Shown: one piece after another, positions 1-5,344 of the stretch
Position numbering within the stretch: the first letter of the stretch is position 1
Layout of the letters: every line of letters starts with the position of its first letter
Origin: Phycisphaerae bacterium
GTDB taxonomy: Bacteria > Planctomycetota > Phycisphaerae > SM23-33
Direction of reading: 5' to 3'
Length of the DNA: 5,695 nucleotides
Assembly (NCBI GenBank): GCA_030754715.1
Contig: JASLZV010000139.1
Coordinates: forward strand, 1-5,695
Made by a program: the position numbers and the translations under genes
The notes under the pieces: model-generated
The model's database searches: none
Told to the model about the DNA's origin: nothing
What the model saw: only the letters and a program-made list of their open reading frames with translations

Positions 1-494
1 GCGGCGGTGGGCTGGGCGCCGCTCTGGGTGGCATGGGCTCCAGCGCGTTCGGGACCCGCGTGGGGGATGTGTTCACGTGGGTCACCATCGTGCTGACGGC
101 ACTGTTTCTGCTGCTGGGTATCGCCGCCAGTATATCCTTCCGCCCGAAGGCGCGAAAGGCGCAGGCTCCCAGGTTTATGCCATCGCCCAACAAGCAGAAT
201 CCGATCATAGAGGAAGTGTTCGTGGAGATTGAGCCGGCTCTGGAGACCGACGAGGTATACTACACCACCGACGGGTCCGCACCCACGCGCGACAGCGAAA
301 AGTATGAACTGAATCCCATCCGGGTCCGCCCGGGGGTGACACTTAAGGCCATCGCCTATCCCAGCCGCGGTGAGCCCAGTGCAATCGTTGCGGCGACCTA
401 TGGCGTCAAGGCCGCCGAGATACGCGAAGGCACGACGCAGCCGGCAACAAAGCCGGCTACCCAGCCGGCGGCGGCCCAGATTGAAAATCCCTAA
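1..494 (+). CDS. secG: SecG preprotein translocase subunit with C-terminal chitobiase-like domain, 5' end missing
   Basis: SecG is the small membrane subunit of the SecYEG translocon and assists SecA-driven export. The reading frame is open from base 3, so the start and first membrane helix lie outside the window and 163 residues are visible. The first 22 or so carry the family's Gly-rich cytoplasmic loop (GGGLGAALGG, then SSAFGTRVGD), followed by the second membrane helix at about residues 23-44. SecG normally ends soon after this helix. Here about 120 more residues follow. Roughly residues 66-125 look like a CHB_HEX_C (chitobiase/beta-hexosaminidase C-terminal, Ig-like) domain, with YYTTDGSAPT and a later GVTLKAIAYPS strand, and then a Thr/Gln/Pro-rich tail (TTQPATKPATQP). 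By SecG topology the extension should be extracytoplasmic. The SecG call is firm; the fused domain is called from motifs only. yicC starts 21 bp downstream. Confidence 0.9.
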   Translation, partial: GGGLGAALGGMGSSAFGTRVGDVFTWVTIVLTALFLLLGIAASISFRPKARKAQAPRFMPSPNKQNPIIEEVFVEIEPALETDEVYYTTDGSAPTRDSEKYELNPIRVRPGVTLKAIAYPSRGEPSAIVAATYGVKAAEIREGTTQPATKPATQPAAAQIENP

Positions 495-515
495 CGCCAC
501 TGGCAGGAGCCAGAC

Positions 516-1397
516 ATGCTGCTATCCATGACAGGATTCGGTGCCGCCCAGGGCAAATACGACGGAGTGGAGTATTTTGTCGAAGCCCATTCGGTCAACA
601 GCCGATATTTCAAGGCGAGCATGAAACTGCCCGAAGTCTGGTCGTCGGCGGAGGCTGAAATTGAGAAGACCCTGCGTGACCGGCTGCACCGGGGCAGTGT
701 CATGCTCTCGGTGCGAATGAAGGTATCCGGCGGGCAGGCCGCCTACCTCGTCAACACCGCTGCTGCGACCAAGTACATCGAGCAGATCAGGGCGTTTGAG
801 ACCCACGGCGGTCCGGCCCTGCAGATCGACTTGGCGGCGATGCTTCAGTTGCCTGGTGTCTGTACTGCCCCGCCCCTGGACGACCTGCGCCAAAAGACGC
901 GCGACGAACTGGTAAACCTTGTTGAGGAGGCCCTGGCCGGGCTGATTGACATGCGAAAGCGCGAAGGCCGCGCCATAGAAGATGACTTGCTGGCCCAGTG
1001 CGATCAGATTGATTCAAACCTCTCGGCCGTCACCGAATGGGCTCCAGAGGTTGCCAAGGACTATCACCGGCGTCTTTCGGCCCGCGTGACGGAACTCATG
1101 CAGGAAGGCAAGTTCAATATCGACCAGGAGCAGCTGGCGCGAGAGGTGGCAATCTTTGCAGACCGGTGTGACATCAACGAGGAACTCTCACGGCTGGCCG
1201 GGCACGTGAGGCAGTTTCGCCAGGCGTGCGGCCAGCGCGAACCGATGGGACGAAAACTCGAGTTCGTCGCCCAGGAGATGCTTCGTGAGGCCAATACAAT
1301 CGGCTCAAAGGCCAACGACGCCGACATCACACGCGCGGTGGTGGACATGAAGACCGCCATCGACCGAATCAAGGAACAGGTGCAGAACATCGTGTAG
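516..1397 (+). CDS. yicC: YicC/YloC family endoribonuclease
   Basis: This encodes a 293-residue protein, the usual length for the YicC/YloC family, which has been reported to act as an endoribonuclease in RNA turnover. The N-terminus has the family signature SMTGFG (residues 4-9) and the stretch HSVNSRYF, matching the YicC_N domain. The C-terminus has the highly conserved block KLEFVAQEMLREANTIGSKA and ends in EQVQNIV, as in the DUF1732 half. The ATG at 516 is supported by an AGGAG at 505-509 with a 6-nt spacer and by the position of SMTGFG. It lies in the conserved neighbourhood with gmk, rpoZ and coaC and is probably co-transcribed with secG. No truncation or odd codon use was seen. Function is inferred from family membership; I did not identify catalytic residues. 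Confidence 0.95.
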   Translation: MLLSMTGFGAAQGKYDGVEYFVEAHSVNSRYFKASMKLPEVWSSAEAEIEKTLRDRLHRGSVMLSVRMKVSGGQAAYLVNTAAATKYIEQIRAFETHGGPALQIDLAAMLQLPGVCTAPPLDDLRQKTRDELVNLVEEALAGLIDMRKREGRAIEDDLLAQCDQIDSNLSAVTEWAPEVAKDYHRRLSARVTELMQEGKFNIDQEQLAREVAIFADRCDINEELSRLAGHVRQFRQACGQREPMGRKLEFVAQEMLREANTIGSKANDADITRAVVDMKTAIDRIKEQVQNIV

Positions 1398-1401
1398 GTT
1401 G

Positions 1402-1490
1402 CGGATTTCGGGTTCCGGATCGAAACAAGAAGAAACAGGTAGAAACACCTTGTATCGAATCTGCGATCTGCAATACGCAATCCGAAATCG
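1402..1490. repeat. Inverted pair of period-7 degenerate repeats between yicC and gmk
   Basis: The left arm (1402-1422) reads as three heptads each beginning CGG: CGGATTT, CGGGTTC, CGGATCG. The right arm (about 1456-1490) reads as five heptads: CGAATCT, GCGATCT, GCAATAC, GCAATCC, GAAATCG. Read on the opposite strand, the right arm has the same GGATTTC/GGATTGC-like unit as the left arm, so the arms are inverted relative to each other. Matching segments include GATTTCGG (1404-1411) with CCGAAATC (1482-1489), and TCGAaACAAG (1420-1429) with CTTGTaTCGA (1449-1458) with one mismatch. The transcript could fold back on itself. The right arm runs to within 4 bp of the gmk start. Similar intergenic heptad repeats are familiar to me from planctomycete-like genomes, but I cannot name a catalogued family. 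Confidence 0.65.
1422..1447 (+). repeat. Three GAAACA motifs at exact 10-bp spacing
   Basis: GAAACA occurs at 1422-1427, 1432-1437 and 1442-1447, one per helical turn, in the spacer between the two heptad arms. The full 10-mers are GAAACAAGAA, GAAACAGGTA and GAAACACCTT, so only the first six bases are conserved. It may be a decayed tandem duplication or a phased protein-binding site upstream of gmk. No function can be assigned. Confidence 0.6.
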
Positions 1491-1494
1491 GAAC

Positions 1495-2070
1495 ATGAGC
1501 AACAAGGGCAAACTGGTTGTGATTACCGGTCCCTCGGGCGTCGGCAAAAGTACCATCGTCGGAGAGGTGCAAAAGCGAACCGGCGCGGTGTTCAGCGTCT
1601 CGGCTACCACGCGCAAGCCCCGGCCAGATGAACACGACCGGAAGGACTATTGCTTCGTGGACGACAATACGTTCCAGAGCATGGTGGAGACGGGCGAGAT
1701 GCTCGAATGGGCTGAGGTGTTTCACGAGCGGTACGGAACACCGGCCGGTATGGTTGCCGAGGCCGTCGAAAATGGCAAGACCGTCCTGCTGGAGATTGAC
1801 GTGCAGGGAGGGCTCCAGATCAAGAAGAAGGTCCCTGATGCGACGTTCATTCTGATCGCACCGCCCACTGTCGATGTGTTGGCCAAGCGCCTGGATCAGC
1901 GGGGTAGCGAGACCGACTGGCAGAGAAACGACCGACTGGCCAAAGCCGAACAGGAAATCCGGGCCGCCAGGGAAAGCGGCATTTATGAACACGAGGTAAT
2001 CAACGACGACCTGGACACCGCGATTCGGGAGGTGGTGAATCTGGTCAGGCAGGAGCAAGGGCCAAAATGA
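1495..2070 (+). CDS. gmk: Guanylate kinase
   Basis: Guanylate kinase phosphorylates GMP to GDP using ATP in the cytoplasm. The 191-residue protein has the Walker A loop GPSGVGKS at residues 12-19, the GMP-binding block SATTRKPRP followed by KDYCFV, the EWAEVFHERYGTP segment, LEIDVQGG, and IAPPTVDVLAKRL leading into the lid region. The start at 1495 (MSNKGKLVVITG) puts the P-loop at the usual distance from the N-terminus. An in-frame TTG at 1399 would add 32 residues encoded entirely by repeat sequence and is rejected. No good Shine-Dalgarno lies ahead of 1495 because the repeat occupies that space; the only GGA, at 1490-1492, is too close. Translation may depend on leaderless-like or structure-dependent initiation. 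In TTRKPRPDEHDRKDY, two positions usually Gly in the family are Asp and Arg. The stop overlaps the rpoZ start by 4 bp. Confidence 0.95.
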   Translation: MSNKGKLVVITGPSGVGKSTIVGEVQKRTGAVFSVSATTRKPRPDEHDRKDYCFVDDNTFQSMVETGEMLEWAEVFHERYGTPAGMVAEAVENGKTVLLEIDVQGGLQIKKKVPDATFILIAPPTVDVLAKRLDQRGSETDWQRNDRLAKAEQEIRAARESGIYEHEVINDDLDTAIREVVNLVRQEQGPK

Positions 2071-2303
2071 TTGAAGCACTCAAGAGCGAAGAACTGTCTC
2101 GGAAAGTTGGCGGAAAGTTCAAACTCACCGCGCTGATTCAGCGCCGCATGGTGGAACTCATTCAGGGAGCCCGCCCCCTGGTTGAGCGGAAAAAGGGAAT
2201 GACCGACCTGGAGGTGGTCATCCAGGAAATCCTGGAGGACAAAATCGCCATCGACTACGAGAAGTCCAACGTTACCAGGCCCGAGGAGATCGCCAACCAG
2301 TAG
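2067..2303 (+). CDS. rpoZ: DNA-directed RNA polymerase omega subunit
   Basis: Omega is the small subunit that helps fold beta' and assemble RNA polymerase. The 78-residue product has the expected size and pattern: an N-terminal helix with KVGGKFKLTALIQRRMVELIQGARPLV matching the omega core (usual form: K-x(3)-F-x-L-V-x(2)-A-x-R-A-R-Q-L), then VVIQEILEDKI near the end. The ATG overlaps the gmk TGA in an ATGA junction, indicating translational coupling. AAGG at 2057-2060 with a 6-nt spacer, inside the end of gmk, is the probable ribosome binding site. Position directly after gmk and before the CoaC gene is the canonical one, which strengthens the call for such a short protein. Confidence 0.92.
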   Translation: MIEALKSEELSRKVGGKFKLTALIQRRMVELIQGARPLVERKKGMTDLEVVIQEILEDKIAIDYEKSNVTRPEEIANQ

Positions 2304-2320
2304 CCAGGGGCTCCGCTGAC

Positions 2321-2327
2321 GGAAGGA
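2321..2327 (+). promoter_or_regulatory. Strong Shine-Dalgarno for coaC
   Basis: GGAAGGA lies 7 nt before the ATG at 2335. It is the best ribosome binding site in the window and supports the upstream start of coaC, which includes a Lys-rich N-terminal extension lacking family homology. Confidence 0.7.
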
Positions 2328-2334
2328 CTCGACG

Positions 2335-2973
2335 ATGCCATCACGCAAGAAAAGCAAAAAGAGCGCAAAAACCGGCAATTCCTGCAAATCGCCCAACCGG
2401 GGGCCGCTTGCCGGATACGAGGTACTGCTGTGTGTCACCGGTGGAATTGCCTGCTACAAAGTCGCCGACCTGGCCAGCAAACTCGTTCAAACCGACGCCG
2501 GAGTGACCGCGGCCATGACCGAAGCGGCCGAAAAATTCGTCGCGCCGCTCACCTTTGCTGCCCTTACCAACCGGCAGGTGTTTACTGATATGTGGTTACC
2601 CCAGGTGGACTACGACCTGCGGCATATTTCGCTCACCGACCGGGCCGACCTGATAATCATTGCGCCGGCCACCGCCAATATCTTGGGCAAGATGGCCGCT
2701 GGAATCGCCGACGACCTGATCTCGACGATGGCCCTGTCGGCTGCCGGCTCCTGTGATATCCTGGCCGCACCGGCGATGAACTCGCGGATGTGGAACGCCG
2801 CGGCCGTGCGGGCCAACGTCGAAACACTCAAGACCCGGGGCGTACATTTTGTCGGCCCGGACGAGGGTCGCCTGGCCTCCGGGGCCACCGGGCCCGGCAG
2901 GATGGCCGAGACGGATAACATCCTCAAAGCCGCACAGCGACTGCTGCTCAGAAGGCCTCCTAAAAACCGATAG
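2335..2973 (+). CDS. coaC: Phosphopantothenoylcysteine decarboxylase, stand-alone CoaC flavoprotein
   Basis: CoaC uses FMN to decarboxylate 4'-phosphopantothenoylcysteine to 4'-phosphopantetheine in coenzyme A synthesis. The 212-residue protein shows the HFCD flavoprotein fold: VTGGIACYK (34-42), the catalytic His97 in RHISLTDRADL, APATANILGKMAAGIADDL (110-128), and the PAMN-x(2)-MW motif with Asn149. The substrate clamp EGRLASGATGPGRMAE has Ser182 where E. coli CoaBC has Cys158, described there as needed to reduce the aminoenethiol intermediate. The first ~25 residues (MPSRKKSKKSAK...) are basic and outside the domain, but a strong GGAAGGA site supports this start. Most bacteria fuse CoaB to CoaC. 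Here the frame stops right after the CoaC domain, and only 109 bp separate it from an opposite-strand gene, so CoaB must be encoded elsewhere. A related HFCD decarboxylase is a less likely alternative. Confidence 0.88.
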   Translation: MPSRKKSKKSAKTGNSCKSPNRGPLAGYEVLLCVTGGIACYKVADLASKLVQTDAGVTAAMTEAAEKFVAPLTFAALTNRQVFTDMWLPQVDYDLRHISLTDRADLIIIAPATANILGKMAAGIADDLISTMALSAAGSCDILAAPAMNSRMWNAAAVRANVETLKTRGVHFVGPDEGRLASGATGPGRMAETDNILKAAQRLLLRRPPKNR

Positions 2974-3082
2974 TTCACAGATCGCGCAGATTGCGTAGCC
3001 GGCCTCTGTTACCACGGCTTCTCTTGGCCGGGCGAGGCAATAATTGGATTGGTTTTCGTTTCCCCCGTGACCTACGCTCTAA
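2974..3082. other. Convergent intergenic region between coaC and the nitroreductase gene
   Basis: This 109-bp gap separates two converging genes, where a terminator is expected. CCGGCC (2999-3004) can pair with GGCCGG (3026-3031) across a 21-nt loop, but no T-run follows on either strand, so I do not call an intrinsic terminator. AGATCGC (2979-2985) and AGATTGC (2988-2994) resemble single heptads of the yicC-gmk repeat. Confidence 0.4.
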
Positions 3083-3613
3083 TTAGTATCTCTCCATGCT
3101 GAAGATTTCCGCCTCGTCTTTGCGGAGCCGGTCTTCCAGCGGCCGGTTCAACCCAGCCCTGGCTGGATACCCCAGCGGCGTTATCGCCACCACCTTTACT
3201 TCTGCCGGGATGTCCAGCAGGCGCTTGACCTTCTTCTCGTCGAACGCGCCGATCCAGCACGTTCCCAGCCCCCCATCCACTGCCGCCAGGGTGAGATGAT
3301 CCACCGCAATCGCGACATCCACCTCCACGCTGTTGCCCCGGCCACCCATCTTTTTGTAGGCCTGATCGGCTAGGCCGCACGCCACCACGGTTACTGGAGC
3401 GTCAGCCATCCACGTCTGCCCGTTGGCCGCTTGGGCCAGTTCCCTGCGCTGCTGCGGGTCGGTGACCAGGACAAAGCGCCACGGTTGAAAGTTGCATGCC
3501 GACGGTGCGGCTCGCAGGGCCTGGCGCATCTGGCTCAGTACTTCTGGCGGCAGGGGCTTTGTGGAATATTCCCGCACACTCCGCCGCATCCGAATCGCTT
3601 CCAGTGCGTTCAT
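3083..3613 (-). CDS. Nitroreductase family FMN-dependent protein
   Basis: This is a 176-residue protein of the small nitroreductase/NADH-oxidase-like family, flavoproteins that transfer electrons from NAD(P)H to nitro-compounds, quinones or other acceptors. It has the N-terminal FMN phosphate-binding RRSVREY (10-16), the PSACNFQPWRF segment (37-47), GGLGTCWIGAF (114-124) lining the flavin, and ITPLGYPA (144-151), all in the usual order. The length fits the short FMN-binding subgroup. The true substrate cannot be read from sequence. The start at 3613 is preceded on the minus strand by AGGAG (complement of 3624-3628) with a 10-nt spacer. It is transcribed alone, opposite to all its neighbours, so it is probably its own transcription unit. 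A Cys pair (40, 79) and C119 are present, but no ferredoxin-type cluster motif is seen. Confidence 0.88.
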   Translation of the reverse strand: MNALEAIRMRRSVREYSTKPLPPEVLSQMRQALRAAPSACNFQPWRFVLVTDPQQRRELAQAANGQTWMADAPVTVVACGLADQAYKKMGGRGNSVEVDVAIAVDHLTLAAVDGGLGTCWIGAFDEKKVKRLLDIPAEVKVVAITPLGYPARAGLNRPLEDRLRKDEAEIFSMERY

Positions 3614-3649
3614 GACTTACCGTCTCCTTCATCCGTAACGGGAAACTGC

Positions 3650-3693
3650 ATTTGGTTCACACTATCCAGCGCGGCCTTCAGCCGCAACCAAAT
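3650..3693. repeat. Nested inverted repeat upstream of the nitroreductase gene
   Basis: ATTTGGTT (3650-3657) is perfectly complementary to AACCAAAT (3686-3693). Nested against the right arm is GCGGC (3671-3675), loop CTTCA, GCCGC (3681-3685), leaving a 13-nt unpaired stretch on one side. The element ends 37 bp before the nitroreductase start. On the minus strand it would sit in the 5' untranslated region if the promoter lies further upstream, or it could be an operator. No T-run suggesting a terminator follows closely on either strand. Confidence 0.55.
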
Positions 3694-3881
3694 CCCCAAT
3701 CGGTTTTCTTGTCATCCTGCCTTACACGTTCGCAAAATGCCCGAACTGGATAAATATCGAAAGGTCGGACAAGTTCAAGGCTCGAGCGACCGGAGTTCCA
3801 GGCTCTGTGGACAATCAATGTAACAAGACTCTGATGGTGCGGAAAGCCTCGGAGGTGGCGCAAAGTAGTACCCTAAGACGC

Positions 3882-3926
3882 AGGGGTGCAGCCTCAAGTT
3901 ATGGTATCATCTCAGGCCCAACCCCT
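3882..3926. repeat. Stem-loop with symmetric internal loop, upstream of aroF
   Basis: AGGGGT (3882-3887) pairs with ACCCCT (3921-3926). After a 3-by-3 internal loop (GCA opposite CCA), GCCT (3891-3894) pairs with AGGC (3914-3917). The apical loop contains ATG-GTAT-CAT, itself a small palindrome. It could be a structured RNA element or a DNA-binding site; it lies about 175 bp before the aroF start, and no T-run follows. Confidence 0.45.
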
Positions 3927-3963
3927 CCAGGGCGCGATAGAAAACCTCGTGGTCGAGTCTGAA

Positions 3964-3991
3964 AAACGGTAGAAGTTCCTTGGAAACGGTA
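3964..3991 (+). promoter_or_regulatory. Direct repeat AAACGGTA with 20-bp period, candidate aroF operator
   Basis: AAACGGTA occurs at 3964-3971 and again at 3984-3991, exactly two helical turns apart, just before the AT-rich TACTAATAT (3990-3998) that may be the aroF -10 region. Two same-face half-sites overlapping a promoter is a typical regulator arrangement, but the regulator is unknown and the promoter itself is uncertain. Confidence 0.4.
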
Positions 3992-4101
3992 CTAATATCG
4001 AGGATGCAAGAACTATGTGGAGTTGCTTACCCATGGATTCATGTCCGAAACGCAGGCGACAAAGGGAATCTCGTGTGGCCGACGGGCCTCGCCGCGGCGA
4101 T

Positions 4102-5136
4102 ATGTCCACCAGCAACCTGCACGTATCGGCGTTCGAGACGATGGCCGCCCCAGACACGATTGTTGCCCGTCTGCCCGCGACCCGCGCGGCGATGGAGACG
4201 GTCCTTACGGCCCGCCGGGAGATTCGCGACGCCCTGGCGGGGCGCGACCGGCGCCTGATGGTAGTGGCTGGGCCGTGTAGCATTCACGACGTTGATGCGG
4301 GCGTGGAATACGCCCGCCGCCTGGCCGGCCTCCGGCGCAAGGTGGCTGGAGCCCTGATTGTGGTGATGCGGGTGTATTTCGAGAAACCGCGGACCACTAT
4401 CGGGTGGAAGGGCCTGATCAACGACCCGCATCTGGACGGCACGCACGACATTGACACGGGGTTGGTTCTGGCCCGCAAGGTGCTGCTGGAAATCAACGAA
4501 CTGGGCCTACCCTGCGCGACGGAGTTTCTTGATCCCATCGTGCCACAGTACACATCGGACCTGGTGTCGTGGGCGGCGGTGGGAGCCCGGACCACCGAGA
4601 GCCAAACCCACCGCGAGATGGCCAGTGGGCTGTCGATGCCCGTGGGATTCAAGAACGCCACGGACGGGCAATTGGACACGGCTATCAACGCACTGGTGTC
4701 GGCCCGCACGCCACAGGTGTTTTTGGGTATCGACCCGGGCGGCCGAACCGCCATCGTCCGCACCACCGGAAACCCGGACGTCCACATCGTGCTGCGCGGC
4801 GGCGGTGGAAGGAGCAACTATTCGGCCGCGAACATCGCCTACGCCTGCGTGGCGATGGGTGCGGGTAAAAATGCCCGCTTGATCCTGGTGGACTGTAGTC
4901 ACGACAACTCCGGCAAGGACTACCGCAAACAACCGCAGGTGTTTCGCGATGTGCTGCGGCAGTACACCACCGGGCAGATGGCGATTTTGGGCATGATGCT
5001 GGAGAGCAACTTGGAGGCCGGCGGGCAGGAGTTCGGCGGCGACTTGGTTGCTGGCAAGTCGATTACCGACGAATGCATCGGTTGGGAGACAACGGAGCAA
5101 CTGCTGTGCGAGGTCGACAAAGCGCTGAGGGCGTGA
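4102..5136 (+). CDS. aroF: 3-deoxy-7-phosphoheptulonate synthase (DAHP synthase, class I)
   Basis: The enzyme condenses phosphoenolpyruvate and erythrose 4-phosphate to DAHP, the first step of the shikimate pathway to aromatic amino acids. The 344-residue product matches E. coli AroF/AroG along its length. Metal ligands are present: Cys59 in GPCSIHD, His267 in VDCSHDNSGKDYR, Glu301 in MMLESN, and Asp323 in KSITDECIGWE. RVYFEKPRTTIGWKGLINDP and GARTTESQTHREMASGL are hallmark active-site blocks. The wording TESQTHREMASGLSMPVGFKN-like and VDCSH...KDYR.QP resembles the tyrosine-sensitive AroF more than AroG, by memory. The ATG at 4102 gives the family length. In-frame ATGs at 4033 and 4015 have better purine-rich sites upstream, but would add 23 or 29 residues that are Arg-rich, use atypical codons and have no family counterpart. 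No clear Shine-Dalgarno precedes 4102, so the start is not settled. Confidence 0.93.
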   Translation: MSTSNLHVSAFETMAAPDTIVARLPATRAAMETVLTARREIRDALAGRDRRLMVVAGPCSIHDVDAGVEYARRLAGLRRKVAGALIVVMRVYFEKPRTTIGWKGLINDPHLDGTHDIDTGLVLARKVLLEINELGLPCATEFLDPIVPQYTSDLVSWAAVGARTTESQTHREMASGLSMPVGFKNATDGQLDTAINALVSARTPQVFLGIDPGGRTAIVRTTGNPDVHIVLRGGGGRSNYSAANIAYACVAMGAGKNARLILVDCSHDNSGKDYRKQPQVFRDVLRQYTTGQMAILGMMLESNLEAGGQEFGGDLVAGKSITDECIGWETTEQLLCEVDKALRA

Positions 5137-5152
5137 TTTCCCGCGAAAGTTG

Positions 5153-5182
5153 TTGTGTTGCCGGCGATGGAGGCTATATACT
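5153..5182 (+). promoter_or_regulatory. Candidate sigma70-type promoter for rpsA
   Basis: TTGTGT (5153-5158) is followed after 18 bp by TATACT (5177-5182), or after 16 bp by TATATA (5175-5180). The -10 is close to consensus, the -35 matches only TTG. It lies in the gap after aroF and would give an rpsA leader of about 150 nt that includes all the hairpins downstream. Confidence 0.4.
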
Positions 5183-5191
5183 TATCAATTC

Positions 5192-5311
5192 GCCTGCCTG
5201 ATGGGTTGCGCAGGCAAAGTGAAAAGAAGGCCGGGTGGTCCGGCCGCCTGCCCGTCGGGATGAAAGACGGGCGCGGTGCCGGTGTCGCAGGGATTCCGGA
5301 AGGCAGCCGCG
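5192..5311 (+). promoter_or_regulatory. Highly structured rpsA leader with alternative pairings
   Basis: Four good stems can be drawn: GCCTGC/GCAGGC (5192-5197 with 5210-5215); GGCCGG/CCGGCC with loop GTGGT (5229-5234 with 5240-5245); GCCCGTC/GACGGGC with a 9-nt loop (5250-5256 with 5266-5272); and CGCGGTGCC/GGCAgCCGCG with one bulged G (5272-5280 with 5302-5311). GCAGGC at 5210-5215 can instead pair with GCCTGC at 5246-5251, enclosing the second hairpin and competing with the first and third. This is switch-like and may serve autoregulation by S1 or ligand sensing. It matches no riboswitch class I could recognise. Confidence 0.45.
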
Positions 5312-5344
5312 GGATTGTCAGGTCAAACAACACACAGGTTTTAC

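Larger units (their letters stand above)
3614..4101. other. 488-bp divergent intergenic region without a convincing gene
   Basis: The region lies between the leftward nitroreductase gene and the rightward aroF. Its open frames show no recognisable protein motifs and codon use unlike the flanking genes. It should hold the promoters of both genes. Weak candidates are TTGAAC-N16-TATTTA on the minus strand (about 3778 to 3751) for the nitroreductase, and TAATAT at 3993-3998 as a -10 for aroF without a good -35. It also holds the symmetric elements listed separately. A small stem GGTCG/CGACC (3763-3767 with 3787-3791) and CTCG/CGAG (3946-3949 with 3954-3957) are further short pairings of no assigned role. 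No tRNA was recognised. Confidence 0.6.

Noticed and set aside
1399..1494. TTG-initiated N-terminal extension of guanylate kinase
   Set aside because: The 32 extra residues are encoded by the heptad and GAAACA repeats, lack homology, and displace the P-loop from its usual position.
2999..3031. Intrinsic terminator between coaC and the nitroreductase gene
   Set aside because: The stem is only 6 bp with a 21-nt loop, and no T-run follows on either strand.
2974..3082. Frameshifted remnant of a CoaB domain after coaC
   Set aside because: Only 109 bp separate coaC from the opposite-strand gene, and no CoaB motif is readable in any frame.
3763..3791. tRNA-like segment with GTTCAAGGC and a GGTCG/CGACC pair
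   Set aside because: No acceptor stem, anticodon arm or D-arm could be laid out around it.
5161..5210. Fluoride (crcB) riboswitch, suggested by GGCGATGGAG, CGCC and CTGATGG
   Set aside because: The loop between GGCG and CGCC is far too long, and the CUCC segment needed for the pseudoknot is missing.
5281..5311. Signal recognition particle RNA, suggested by TCCGGAAGG next to CAGCC
   Set aside because: The conserved internal-loop bases after the GGAA tetraloop are absent; TTCCGGAA is better explained as the apex of the 5272-5311 hairpin.
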